Shown here: piece after piece, positions 25,215 to 33,805 of the stretch
How the letters are laid out: the number at the start of each line of letters is the position of its first letter
Position numbering within the stretch: position 1 is the first letter of the stretch
From: Aliihoeflea sp023389195
GTDB taxonomy: Bacteria > Pseudomonadota > Alphaproteobacteria > Rhizobiales > Rhizobiaceae
Length of the DNA: 64,000 bases
Direction: 5' to 3'
Assembly: GCA_023389195.1 (NCBI GenBank)
Contig: JAEWET010000050.1
Span: 124,001 to 188,000, forward strand
The notes under the pieces: model-generated
The model's input: only the letters and a program-made list of their open reading frames with translations
The model's database searches: none
What the model was told of the DNA's origin: nothing
Translations under genes and position numbers: made by a program

Positions 25215-26696
25215 TCAGGATGCCGGGTCGGGTTGCGCCCGATTGCGGAATTTGGCGACCATGGCGAACAGTTCGCGCAACAGCGCCCGTTCCGTAAGGA
25301 GAACGAGCATGGCGTAGATCATGGCGCCAGCGGCGCCGCCGATCGCGATCTGGACGACGGGACCGAAATCCGACTCGCGCAGTCTGTCGACGAGGAACCG
25401 GACCGCGACGGCCATGGCGAGGGCGCTTGCCATCGGCCGGCAGGTGACGAGAAAGTTGCGCAGAAAGGGGATCTCGTCGGTTCGGAAGACGGTCCAGCAA
25501 TAGAAGACGAGCGTTACGGCATTCGCGATGCACAGCCAGATCATCGCCTGGACGAGCCCACCCGAAATCGCACCATAGGCCACTGCCGCGCTGACGAGCA
25601 CCGCGCGCGCGACGGCGACCCACCAGAGCACATGGCTTTTGCCGACGCCCTTCAGATAGGGAATGTAGGTGCTGCACGGCGCCAATATGCCTTTCGACAG
25701 CGCCAGCAGGCCGAGCACCGGCCAGGCCCAGGCCCATTGCCGGCCGAAGATCACATACATGCCCGGCTCCGCGATCGCCCAGATGCCGAACATCATCGGC
25801 GCGAGGACGAGGCTGCAGACCTGCGTCGACAGGAAAAGCGCACGTGTGCGCCGTTCCCGGTCGTCGGCGATGCGGCTGAAGGTCGGGAAGAGCACGCCCA
25901 TCAGCGCTGCCAGGACGACCTGGTTCGGAATGCTCGCAAAACGGTTCGCGGCCGAATAGGCCCCCGCCTCCGCGATGCCCAGAAAGCGCGACACGATCAC
26001 GAGCGGCGACTGGAACGTGATGAAATTGAAGATTTCGGACCCCATCAGCCCGGCGCTGTACCCCCAGAGGGTGCGAACCCGGGCAAGCGAGAAGATGAGG
26101 CGCGGCCGGTAGCCGGTGGCGTAGAAGAGACCTCCGAGACGCAGGATCGCCGACAGGAACAGTTGAGCGACCAGCGCCCACATGCCCCACCCCGCCAGCG
26201 CCAGCGCGACGGCGCACAGCGCCCCGGCAGATTCGGACAGGACGCTCCAGAACGCATCCTTGTCGAAGGCCATGCGGCGGGCGAGCAGCGCATAGGCGAC
26301 ATCGCCGCAAAGCAGGATCGGGATGATCAGCGCCATGATTCGGACGACACCGCCGCCCCCCGGCGCGCCCATCATCGCAGCCAGCGGTTCGGCGAACACG
26401 AAAAGCGCCAGCGCCATGGCAATCGCCATCGCGAAATTGGTCCAGAAAACCGAATGCACCGTCGTTTCGTCATGGGTGCGCTCGACCACCAACGCGGCAG
26501 CCAGACCGGCGCCGCCGACCATGGTCAGGAACAGGACGACCAACTGCGCGACGGCGACGATGCCGAATTCCTCGGGGCTCAGAAGCCGGGCCAGGATCGG
26601 AACCGTGACAAACTTCAGCCCGAAAGTGCTGGTCTTCGAGAGGATGCTCCAACCGACATTGTTGGTCACCGTTCGCAGCGAGATCACTGGCGCCAT
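25215..26696 (-). CDS. exoT: Lipopolysaccharide-type flippase (ExoT, Wzx/PST family)
   Basis: A 493-residue inner-membrane protein with 12-14 hydrophobic segments of the polysaccharide-transport (MATE/Wzx-like) family. The N-terminal NVGWSILSKTSTFGLKFVTV and ARLLSPEEFGIVAVAQLV segments are characteristic. It moves the lipid-linked octasaccharide unit across the membrane. ATG 26696 was preferred to a TTG at 26702. It is separated from exoK by 247 bases and is divergent from exoW. Confidence 0.93.
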   Translation of the reverse strand: MAPVISLRTVTNNVGWSILSKTSTFGLKFVTVPILARLLSPEEFGIVAVAQLVVLFLTMVGGAGLAAALVVERTHDETTVHSVFWTNFAMAIAMALALFVFAEPLAAMMGAPGGGGVVRIMALIIPILLCGDVAYALLARRMAFDKDAFWSVLSESAGALCAVALALAGWGMWALVAQLFLSAILRLGGLFYATGYRPRLIFSLARVRTLWGYSAGLMGSEIFNFITFQSPLVIVSRFLGIAEAGAYSAANRFASIPNQVVLAALMGVLFPTFSRIADDRERRTRALFLSTQVCSLVLAPMMFGIWAIAEPGMYVIFGRQWAWAWPVLGLLALSKGILAPCSTYIPYLKGVGKSHVLWWVAVARAVLVSAAVAYGAISGGLVQAMIWLCIANAVTLVFYCWTVFRTDEIPFLRNFLVTCRPMASALAMAVAVRFLVDRLRESDFGPVVQIAIGGAAGAMIYAMLVLLTERALLRELFAMVAKFRNRAQPDPAS

Positions 26697-26818
26697 CGGC
26701 AATTTCTCTTTCGTGCTGGTCGTGGGACCAGTCAGGCAGGTCCGGTGAAATCGGCATCCAGACGCGGCCAGATCGCTGCGTCGTGCGAACCTTCCATCGT
26801 CAGAAAAGGCACGAAAAG

Positions 26819-27793
26819 ATGACGAAGTGCAGCGTGGTCATTCCCTATTACCAGCGCGAAGCGGGCATATTGCGCAGGGCATTGGGATCGGTGTTCGCGC
26901 AGTTGCATACATGTTTCGACATCATCATCGTCGACGACGAATCGCCTTCTCCGCTCGAGCCCGAACTCGCCGTACTCAGTGCCGAGGAACGCCGGCGCAT
27001 CCGCGTCGTGACCCAGAAGAATGCCGGCCCGGGCGCGGCGCGAAATACCGGCCTCGACGCCGTTTCGGCCGACAGCGACTATGTCGCGTTTCTCGATTCC
27101 GACGACGAATGGACGCCCGATCATCTCAAGATCGCCGTCGAAAACCTGTCACGTTTTGAGGCGGACTGTTATTTCGCGTCGATTTCGGGCGGCGAGGCCT
27201 TCCACTATCATTTCGGCGTCTCCGCGCTTGCGGACGTAACGGAAATCACCCGCCTCAGCGACGATCCGCCTGTCGTGGAAATTCCCGACATCGCCAGCGT
27301 GATGCTGCGCAACTGGAGTTTCATGCACCTGTCTGCGATGGTGATCGGCGCGCCGCTATTCCGCTCCACGCGTTTCGAGGCCGCCCTGCGGCTAGCGGCC
27401 GAGGACGTGCTCTTCTTCTACGAATGCGTGCGCACTGCCCGACGCACCATCCTGTCCGACGCCATCGGTGCGACGCGCGGCGAAGGCGTCAACATCTTTC
27501 ACGGCGTCGACAGCGGCTCGCCGCACTTCCTCAAACAGCAGTTCAATACCTGGGTCGCGCTCGACAGGCTCGAGACGCGGTTTTCGCACGATGCGCAGGA
27601 TCGCGCGTCGATCGCGTCTTACAAGCAAACCGCCCGGCAGCAGGCATTGTGGGGACAGGCGCGGTTGCTTCGCGAGCGCAAGACGCCGCAATTTCGCCAG
27701 CTCGCCGGCTGGGCCTGGCGCGACCCGCGCATCGTGACCAGTGCGATGCGACTTGCCGCCGGCAAGTTTCTGCCGAAGGCCGGCCAGCGATGA
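26819..27793 (+). CDS. exoW: Glycosyltransferase family 2 (ExoW-like)
   Basis: A 324-residue GT2 enzyme with CSVVIPYYQREAGILRRAL, IIVDDESPS, NAGPGAARNTGLDAV and the DxD-type LDSDDEWTPDH motif near residue 105, followed by AAEDVLFFYECV. In succinoglycan synthesis ExoW adds a late glucose (beta-1,3) to the side chain. The ATG 26819 follows AAAAGG; the in-frame upstream ATG lacks a site. The stop overlaps the exoV start. The 122-base gap to divergent exoT holds a six-base inverted repeat (26716-26731), possibly regulatory. Confidence 0.9.
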   Translation: MTKCSVVIPYYQREAGILRRALGSVFAQLHTCFDIIIVDDESPSPLEPELAVLSAEERRRIRVVTQKNAGPGAARNTGLDAVSADSDYVAFLDSDDEWTPDHLKIAVENLSRFEADCYFASISGGEAFHYHFGVSALADVTEITRLSDDPPVVEIPDIASVMLRNWSFMHLSAMVIGAPLFRSTRFEAALRLAAEDVLFFYECVRTARRTILSDAIGATRGEGVNIFHGVDSGSPHFLKQQFNTWVALDRLETRFSHDAQDRASIASYKQTARQQALWGQARLLRERKTPQFRQLAGWAWRDPRIVTSAMRLAAGKFLPKAGQR

Positions 27794-28725
27794 CCCCGTT
27801 CTACTGGGAATCCGCGCACGGCAATTTCGGCGACGATTTGAACCTGTGGCTTTGGGATTTTCTGCTGCCGGGCTTTCGCGACGTCGCCGACGAGATCCTC
27901 CTCGTCGGAGTCGGCACGGTGCTCAACGCAAAGCTGCTGCCGCCCTCCGGACGAAAGCTCGTGATCGGCAGCGGTTTCGGCTATGGCGAAATGCCGGACA
28001 TGTCCGGTCCCGATTGGGACATACGCGCGCTACGCGGGCCGCTGACTGCGCAAAAGCTCGGCCACGACCCGTCGCTCGGGATCATCGACCCGGCGGTGAT
28101 GGTGACCGAAATGCCGGAGTTCCGGTCGATCGAGAAGAGTGGCGGCACGGTGTTCGTGCCGCATTGGGAATCGACCATTGGCGGGCTGTGGCCGCAACTT
28201 TGCGACCTTGCCGGAATTGGCTATGTCGACCCGTGCGGGGAGGCGAAGCATGTGATCAGGCAGATCGCCGGTGCCGATCTGGTCATCGCCGAATCCATGC
28301 ACGCAGCGATCCTCGCCGACGCATTCCGGGTGCCGTGGGTCGCCGTGTCGACATCGGCAAGCATCAACAGCTTCAAGTGGAACGACTGGGCGCGCTCGCT
28401 CGAGTTGACCTATGCGCCGCGCCGCATCGCGCTTTCCTCCCGCGCCGAGGCGATCACCAAGGGCGCGCGCTTCTGGGGTGTCGACTATTCGAGCTTGGCG
28501 CACGACGCACCAGGTGGCGGCGGCGATCTCCTGCTCGCAGAACGGCAGACAGCCGAGGCAACGGGCCTGCGGTCTCTGGCGAAGAACCTGCTCGGGAGCC
28601 CGGCCGCGCTCGGGCTGTGGCGCGCCGCCCGCGCCAAACCGCGACTGAGCGACGGCGCTATCCTTCAGGCCCGCAAGGACCGGCTCGTTTCCGTTCTCGA
28701 CGAGGTCCGCCGCGACTACTTCTGA
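27790..28725 (+). CDS. exoV: Polysaccharide pyruvyl transferase (ExoV-like)
   Basis: A 311-residue enzyme of the pyruvyltransferase family that ketalises the terminal glucose of the repeat unit with pyruvate from phosphoenolpyruvate. The N-terminal YWESAHGNFGDDLNLWLWDFLLPGF (GNFGDDL core), the VLVGSGFGYGE-like IGSGFGYGEM, RGPLTAQKLG and ESMHAAILADAFRVPWVAV are family hallmarks. It overlaps exoW by four bases and overlaps the convergent exoU by ten bases at the 3' end. Confidence 0.95.
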   Translation: MTPFYWESAHGNFGDDLNLWLWDFLLPGFRDVADEILLVGVGTVLNAKLLPPSGRKLVIGSGFGYGEMPDMSGPDWDIRALRGPLTAQKLGHDPSLGIIDPAVMVTEMPEFRSIEKSGGTVFVPHWESTIGGLWPQLCDLAGIGYVDPCGEAKHVIRQIAGADLVIAESMHAAILADAFRVPWVAVSTSASINSFKWNDWARSLELTYAPRRIALSSRAEAITKGARFWGVDYSSLAHDAPGGGGDLLLAERQTAEATGLRSLAKNLLGSPAALGLWRAARAKPRLSDGAILQARKDRLVSVLDEVRRDYF

Positions 28726-29744
28726 GAGGCCTTGCGGGCCGGCAGCAGGAAACGGGGTTGCTCGACCTGCGCCGACGCCCGCATCGCTCCGCCGCTCCGC
28801 GCGGCCTGCCATTTGTCGGATGCGATGCCGCCGACGACCGCCGGGATGGCCGATGGTCGGGCGAGCAGTTCGAGCCCGGCACGCAAGGGACCGGCCTGAC
28901 CCTTCCGATCCAGGAAATTGCGCAATTCATAGCGGCCGCGGATATGGCGCTCATGATGGCGCAACGCCTGCTCGTCGGCCGCGCCGAGGCGGATCGAGGC
29001 CAAGATGCCGCGATCGGCCTCATAGAGATGCTTCAGTTCCAGTGTGCGGTGCCGTCCGCTGAGCGAACCGGCGCGCACGACGGCGCCGTACCCGCAATGG
29101 CGCACCACCTTATAACGCGCGCCGAGCGACAATGCGCGCGCATAAAGGTCGAAATCCTCGCCCAGCCGCAGGGTTTCGTCGTAGCGCAGGCCATGCCGGT
29201 CGAGAAAGGACCGCCGCATGACCGGTTTCAAGAACCCGATCTCGCCCCGCTCGGCACCCTTGCGGGAGATGTTTCCGTCGACGAACGCCTTGAACCCGAT
29301 GAAGCTCGGCTCGGCGTGGAAGGCTGGGATTTCGGGCAGGCTTCCCGCCTGACCCTCATCGACGAAAACGATGTTGTCTGCGACGAAATCCCAATCCTCT
29401 CCGTCGAGCATTTCGTCGAAGCGGCCGGCGATGAAAAAATCGTCGGCATCGAGGATCGCAAGGAAAGGCGCCTTCGAACGGGCGATCGCGACGTTGCGCG
29501 CGTGAGCGGGCCCCCGATTTTCGTCCAGCCGAATGACACTGATCCGACCGGTGCCGTCGTCGGTCGCCTGCGCCGCCCGAATTGTCGCATCATCACGCGA
29601 TCCGTCATCGACGATCACGATCTCCTTCACCCGCGGTTCGTTCAGTGCGGAAGAAACCGCGCGGCCGATCGTGGCCGCCGCATTCATGGCAGCGATGACG
29701 ACGCAGACATCGGCAGCGATCGGCTCGTTGGGGCGCGACGGCAT
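28716..29744 (-). CDS. exoU: Glycosyltransferase family 2 (ExoU-like)
   Basis: A 342-residue GT2 enzyme: VCVVIAAMNAAATIGRAVSS, IVDDGSRDDAT, NRGPAHARNVAIA and LDADDFF near residue 110, then LGEDFDLYARALSLGA with the likely catalytic region. ExoU adds the penultimate beta-1,6 glucose of the succinoglycan side chain. ATG 29744 lies after GAGGTGA. It converges with exoV and is followed on the same strand, upstream, by exoX. Confidence 0.9.
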   Translation of the reverse strand: MPSRPNEPIAADVCVVIAAMNAAATIGRAVSSALNEPRVKEIVIVDDGSRDDATIRAAQATDDGTGRISVIRLDENRGPAHARNVAIARSKAPFLAILDADDFFIAGRFDEMLDGEDWDFVADNIVFVDEGQAGSLPEIPAFHAEPSFIGFKAFVDGNISRKGAERGEIGFLKPVMRRSFLDRHGLRYDETLRLGEDFDLYARALSLGARYKVVRHCGYGAVVRAGSLSGRHRTLELKHLYEADRGILASIRLGAADEQALRHHERHIRGRYELRNFLDRKGQAGPLRAGLELLARPSAIPAVVGGIASDKWQAARSGGAMRASAQVEQPRFLLPARKASQK

Positions 29745-29833
29745 CAAATGCTCACCTCTCGTTTCATTCGAGGGCGAGACATCGGTCAGAACTGTGGCGA
29801 GACGGTGCTGCCAGCGGGCGTCTAGGACGAACG

Positions 29834-30121
29834 TTAAGGGTGTCGCGAGCCCGGGACACTGCCGATGCGCCCCGGCTTCTTGGAGGATGCGGGATCGAGG
29901 CCGGGCGAATCGGCCCGCTCATCCTGGGCGTCATTGGCCAGTCCGGCTTTCGTGCGCCCAACCATCCAAAGGACGCCGATCACATAGCCGATCTGGATCA
30001 AGGCCGCGCAGATGATCGTGTTGATGACCGTCGTCCAGACGGACTGCGTCAGGAAATACGTAACGACCGCAAAAATTGCGATCGCTACCAAGAATCCACG
30101 CAGGAACAACGAGAACGACAT
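29834..30121 (-). CDS. exoX: ExoX/SyrA-family exopolysaccharide production repressor
   Basis: A 95-residue inner-membrane protein with two hydrophobic segments (FLRGFLVAIAIFAVVTYFLT and TVINTIICAALIQIGYVIGV) and a polar C-terminal tail. The pattern of a membrane hairpin followed by WMVGRTKAG matches the ExoX/SyrA exopolysaccharide-repressor family as I remember it; the position between exoU and exoY is the same as in S. meliloti. ExoX lowers succinoglycan output post-translationally, its ratio to ExoY being decisive. ATG 30121 (after GGGG) was preferred to TTG 30133. Confidence 0.85.
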   Translation of the reverse strand: MSFSLFLRGFLVAIAIFAVVTYFLTQSVWTTVINTIICAALIQIGYVIGVLWMVGRTKAGLANDAQDERADSPGLDPASSKKPGRIGSVPGSRHP

Positions 30122-30276
30122 CGACGACCCCAAGAAGCCAAGCCGACATGCAACGCGGCGCAGGGCCCCTAGCCTGATTTGGCACCAAGCCTCTTGCGCG
30201 CCCCCGCATGCCTTGATCGTCTATAGTCACTTCGTCGAGGCCATGCAATGAAAAGCGCCGGATGCGCCCGAACTAT

Positions 30277-30288
30277 GCTGCATTGCGA
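30277..30288. promoter_or_regulatory. Repeated exo-locus motif, copy 3 (GCTGCATTGCGA)
   Basis: Third copy of the word found twice in the exoT-exoK gap, differing at one base from each. It lies about 155 bases before exoX. Confidence 0.4.
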
Positions 30289-30554
30289 TAGATATTTCCA
30301 CGCTGGCATCGAACACAATATCGGTATTGATTTACGGTTTTCGCCGGGTGACCGCAAAACCGGAAGTACAAGTCGATATATAGATTATGATGTAAGGCGC
30401 CTGATTTATATCAGTTGGATGGTTTCAATTTTCGGTTGCGACTTTCTATTTCCGGAATGCCTTACAATATCCTCACGTCACAAATTATGATTCAATATTT
30501 GCCTGCCGTCCGATTGTGGGCACACAACGCGCTTATCTCCACTCCCATGTTTAT

Positions 30555-30566
30555 GGTGCAATGCGA
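30555..30566. promoter_or_regulatory. Repeated exo-locus motif, weak copy 4 (GGTGCAATGCGA)
   Basis: Fourth, weaker copy, 38 bases before the exoY start; it matches copy 1 in 11 of 12 bases. Confidence 0.35.
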
Positions 30567-30603
30567 AACAGGCTTTCGCATGTTCGTGCATTTGGAGATC
30601 CGT

Positions 30604-31284
30604 ATGAAACTCGCTTCATCCACGGCCAACAGGGAAGAAAAGCGGCGGCTTGGCAGCGACGAGCCGCCTGCCATCGGCGGCGCGTGGAAGCGGGTCTTCG
30701 ACGTCTTCGGCGCGCTCGCCGCGCTTGTCGTGTTCAGTCCGCTCTTCCTCATGCTCGGCATGCTGGTCAAACTGTCGGATGGCGGCAGCGTGTTCTACCG
30801 CCATGGGCGAATCGGCCGAAACGGGCGGGTCTTCGACTGCCTGAAATTTCGCACGATGGTGCCCAATGGCAAGGAGGTCCTCGCAGCGCATTTCGCCCGC
30901 TGTCCCGAGGCGCGGGACGAATGGTTGGCAACCCGCAAGCTGAAGGACGACCCGCGTGTCACGCGCGTCGGAATCGTCCTGCGAAAGCTCAGCCTCGACG
31001 AGCTGCCACAAATCTACAACATCCTCATCGGCGACATGAGCATCGTCGGCCCGCGCCCCGTCGTGAAGAAAGAGCTTGAGCTCTACGGCAAGGCGGCGAG
31101 CTACTATCTCAAGTCGCGTCCCGGTCTCACCGGCCTGTGGCAGATCAGCGGCCGCAACGACGTCACCTACGCCCAACGCGTTGCCTACGACATGCACTAT
31201 GTCGAAAACTGGTCGATCGTCTTCGACATGAAGATCATCCTCAGGACCGTGCCCGTCGTGGTGGCGGCGCGCGGAAGCTATTGA
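30604..31284 (+). CDS. exoY: Undecaprenyl-phosphate galactosephosphotransferase (ExoY)
   Basis: A 226-residue membrane-anchored priming glycosyltransferase, the same length as I recall for S. meliloti ExoY. One N-terminal hydrophobic segment (FDVFGALAALVVFSPLFLML) is followed by the bacterial sugar transferase domain with FYRHGRIGRNGRVFDCLKFRTM, LSLDELPQIYNIL, GDMSIVGPRPV and RPGLTGLWQISGR. It transfers phospho-galactose to the lipid carrier and so starts each repeat unit. The ATG follows GGAG. The stop is followed after two bases by exoF. Confidence 0.96.
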   Translation: MKLASSTANREEKRRLGSDEPPAIGGAWKRVFDVFGALAALVVFSPLFLMLGMLVKLSDGGSVFYRHGRIGRNGRVFDCLKFRTMVPNGKEVLAAHFARCPEARDEWLATRKLKDDPRVTRVGIVLRKLSLDELPQIYNILIGDMSIVGPRPVVKKELELYGKAASYYLKSRPGLTGLWQISGRNDVTYAQRVAYDMHYVENWSIVFDMKIILRTVPVVVAARGSY

Positions 31285-31286
31285 TC

Positions 31287-32543
31287 ATGATGCGCCTCTC
31301 GATATTCCGCGGCCTTGCCGGCGCGCTTTGCGTCCTTTCCGGTTCGGTCACTTTCGCGACCGCCGAAGGCTACACGCTCGGCACGATGGACAAGCTCAAT
31401 ATCCGCATCGTCGAATGGCAAACGGCCGAAGGCGCCGTTCGCGACTGGTCGTCGATCAGCGGCGAATATGTCGTCGGCCCCGCCGGTGTCATCTCCGTGC
31501 CCATCGTCGGTGAAGTCGAGGCCAATGGGCGCACCACCGCGGACGTCGCGACGGAGATCGGCGACGCGTTGCAGCAGAAGCTCGGCCTCATGGATCGCCC
31601 GGAAGCCTCCGTCGAGCTTGCCGAGTACCGGCCGTTCTTCCTGGCGGGAGACGTGGCGACGCCGGGTCGCTATCCGTTCGATCCCAACCTCACCGTGCTG
31701 AAAGCCGTCAGCATCGCGGGCGGCATGCGACGTTCGGCCGAGACGGGGCAGCGGATCGAGCGCGACTTCATCAATGCCAGCGGCGACGTCGACGTGCTCA
31801 GCGCCGACCGGATGCGGCTGATTGCGCGAAAGGCGCGGCTCGAAGCCGAGACTACGGGAGGCGCCGAGATTCAATTCCCGGAGGAACTGAGCGGCACCGA
31901 GCAGGGCCAGAAGCTGATCGGGGACGAAACCGCCTTCCGCGATGCCCGCGCCGAACGGCTCGAGCGCCAGCTCGCCGCGATCGACGACCTCAAGGAACTG
32001 CTCGAAAACGAGATCGTAGCACTCGAACGGAAGATCACCAGCCAGAACGAGCAGATCGAGCTGTCGCGCGAGCAGCTTGCCGGCATCGGTGACCTGGCCG
32101 ATCGCGGTCTCGTCGTCAACGAGCGCGTGCTCTCCATCGGCCGTTCGGTCGCCGATCTGGAGGGCCGGGTGCTCGACATGGAAACCGCCGCCTTGCGCGC
32201 CAAGCAGGACATCGCGCAGGCGACGCAGGACGCCAACGCGCTGCGCAACGACCGCGACGCGGAAGTCGCGCAGGAACTCCAGCAGGCCGAAGCCAATCTG
32301 GAGGCGGCCAATCTGAAAATCCTGACCAGCAACAGCCTGATGCAGGAAGCCCTGTCGATCGCGCCCGAGGCCGCCGGTGCGGTCGGCGCCGCCGAGCCCG
32401 ACATCAGCTACGTCATCGTACGCGAGATCGATGGCGAGCCGCAGGAAATGCCCGCGCAGGAGCACACGCCGGTCCTGCCGGGCGACGTGGTCAAGGTGAA
32501 GATCGAGCCGGTCGCGGCTGCCGCAGTCGAGCAGCCAAGCTAG
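31287..32543 (+). CDS. exoF: Polysaccharide export outer-membrane/periplasmic protein (ExoF)
   Basis: A 418-residue secreted protein with a Sec signal (LAGALCVLSGSVTFATA). The Poly_export domain (residues about 25-110: YTLGTMDKLNIRIVEWQTAEG) is followed by an SLBB-like segment (FFLAGDVATPGRYPFDPNLTV) and a long coiled coil (residues about 200-360), ending with an acidic/proline tail. It probably forms the export channel partner of ExoP. Two adjacent ATG codons can start it. It lies between exoY and exoQ in one operon. Confidence 0.94.
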   Translation: MMRLSIFRGLAGALCVLSGSVTFATAEGYTLGTMDKLNIRIVEWQTAEGAVRDWSSISGEYVVGPAGVISVPIVGEVEANGRTTADVATEIGDALQQKLGLMDRPEASVELAEYRPFFLAGDVATPGRYPFDPNLTVLKAVSIAGGMRRSAETGQRIERDFINASGDVDVLSADRMRLIARKARLEAETTGGAEIQFPEELSGTEQGQKLIGDETAFRDARAERLERQLAAIDDLKELLENEIVALERKITSQNEQIELSREQLAGIGDLADRGLVVNERVLSIGRSVADLEGRVLDMETAALRAKQDIAQATQDANALRNDRDAEVAQELQQAEANLEAANLKILTSNSLMQEALSIAPEAAGAVGAAEPDISYVIVREIDGEPQEMPAQEHTPVLPGDVVKVKIEPVAAAAVEQPS

Positions 32544-32548
32544 GGCAA

Positions 32549-33805
32549 ATGCGGGTCGCCAAGGCATCCTTCGTCTCGCCGGAGCGCAATTTCGCCTATG
32601 GCGCCGTGGCAGTTTCGCTGTCGGTGTTCGTCTTCGCCTACTCGACTCGCTTCGGCCCGGCTGCCGTCCTCGCCTATTACGCATTGTGGCTGCCGCTCGT
32701 CCTCATCGACTATCGCCGGGTGCTCGGCAACTACGCGCGCTATCACTGGATACTGGCGTTCGGCGTGCTCGCCTGCCTGTCCACCTTCTGGTCGCTGGCA
32801 CCCGGGACGAGCGCGCGGGCGAGCGTGCAATATGCCACGCACATCGTCTGCGCGCTGATCGCGGCGCGTGTCATCGGGCCGCGGACGCTGAGCTTCGGCG
32901 TCCTTGCCGGTGCGGCGCTGGTGCTTGCCTATTCCTTTGTCTTCGGCGGCTATCATTTCGATCCGCTCGACGGCACCTACAGTTTCGTCGGAGCCTTCTC
33001 TTCGAAAAACCAGCTCGGTTTCTACGCATCGCTCGGCGTCTATTTCGCCTTCGTGGCGGTGTTCCTGCTCGACGCGGCCGTCGTCACCCGGCTCGTCGCG
33101 ACGGCGATTGGCGGCGTCTCGGCCTATGCGCTCGTCGCCTCGCAATCGGCGACGTCGCTCATCGGCATCGTGTTGACGCTCACCGCAATGCTCGGCATGC
33201 GCGCGGTGCTCCTGTTCTCGCCTGCCGCACGCAAGGTGCTCTTCATCGCCCTTGCGATTGTCGCCACCGGGGGTATCGTCGTCGCCCTCAATGCCGGCGC
33301 GCTCGATGCGGTGCTGGCAATCTTCGGCAAGGATGCGACGCTGACGGGGCGGACCTATCTGTGGTCGGAAGGGCTCGCCTCGATCGCACAGGCGCCGGTC
33401 TTGGGCGTCGGCTATCAGGGCTATTGGGTGCAGGGTTTCGGCGAGGCCGAGCGGCTTTGGGCCGAATTCTACATCGCAACGCGGACCGGCTTCCACTTCC
33501 ACAACACCTATATCGAGGCGCTTGTGGAACTCGGCGCGGTCGGATTCGCGCTGATCTGCGTCCTTGTCGGCGGCGTGCTATTCGCCCATCTGGGCCGCCT
33601 TCTGTCACGCGCCAGCGATCAGGCGGCCTACATCCTCTTCGGGCTGGCGGTCCTGCTTCTCATTCGCTCCTTCGTGGAGGTCGACATCCTCTATCCCTAT
33701 ACGATCGGCTCGTTCCTGATCTACCACGCGGCAGGCCAACTGACCGTCCGCCATGCGAACGTGCATGGCAGGACGGATACGGAATTTCTCGTGGCGGCCC
33801 GTTAA
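32549..33805 (+). CDS. exoQ: Succinoglycan polymerase (ExoQ, O-antigen ligase/Wzy-type)
   Basis: A 418-residue inner-membrane protein with about 10-11 transmembrane segments. The large periplasmic loop carries TFWSLAPGTSARASVQY and FSSKNQLGFYASLG, and the GRTYLWSEGL...HFHNTYIEALVELG region is the O-antigen ligase/polymerase signature. It joins the octasaccharide units. It lies five bases after exoF and overlaps the convergent membrane-protein gene by four bases. Confidence 0.94.
   Translation: MRVAKASFVSPERNFAYGAVAVSLSVFVFAYSTRFGPAAVLAYYALWLPLVLIDYRRVLGNYARYHWILAFGVLACLSTFWSLAPGTSARASVQYATHIVCALIAARVIGPRTLSFGVLAGAALVLAYSFVFGGYHFDPLDGTYSFVGAFSSKNQLGFYASLGVYFAFVAVFLLDAAVVTRLVATAIGGVSAYALVASQSATSLIGIVLTLTAMLGMRAVLLFSPAARKVLFIALAIVATGGIVVALNAGALDAVLAIFGKDATLTGRTYLWSEGLASIAQAPVLGVGYQGYWVQGFGEAERLWAEFYIATRTGFHFHNTYIEALVELGAVGFALICVLVGGVLFAHLGRLLSRASDQAAYILFGLAVLLLIRSFVEVDILYPYTIGSFLIYHAAGQLTVRHANVHGRTDTEFLVAAR

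Larger units (their letters stand above)
30122..30603. promoter_or_regulatory. AT-rich exoX-exoY divergent regulatory region
   Basis: 482 bases without a convincing gene, clearly richer in A and T than all flanking DNA. It holds the divergent promoters of exoX and exoY-F-Q. Visible structures are the palindrome CAATATCGGTATTG (30316-30329), an inverted pair CGGTTTT/AAAACCG (30335-30362), AT runs around 30370-30420, and motif copies at 30277 and 30555. A small frame 30248-30490 has unlike composition and was not accepted as a gene. Confidence 0.7.

Noticed and set aside
30248..30490. An 80-codon plus-strand frame in the exoX-exoY gap
   Set aside because: It has a GAGG before the ATG, but its composition is unlike the coding DNA around it, no family is recognisable, and it covers the likely exo promoter region.
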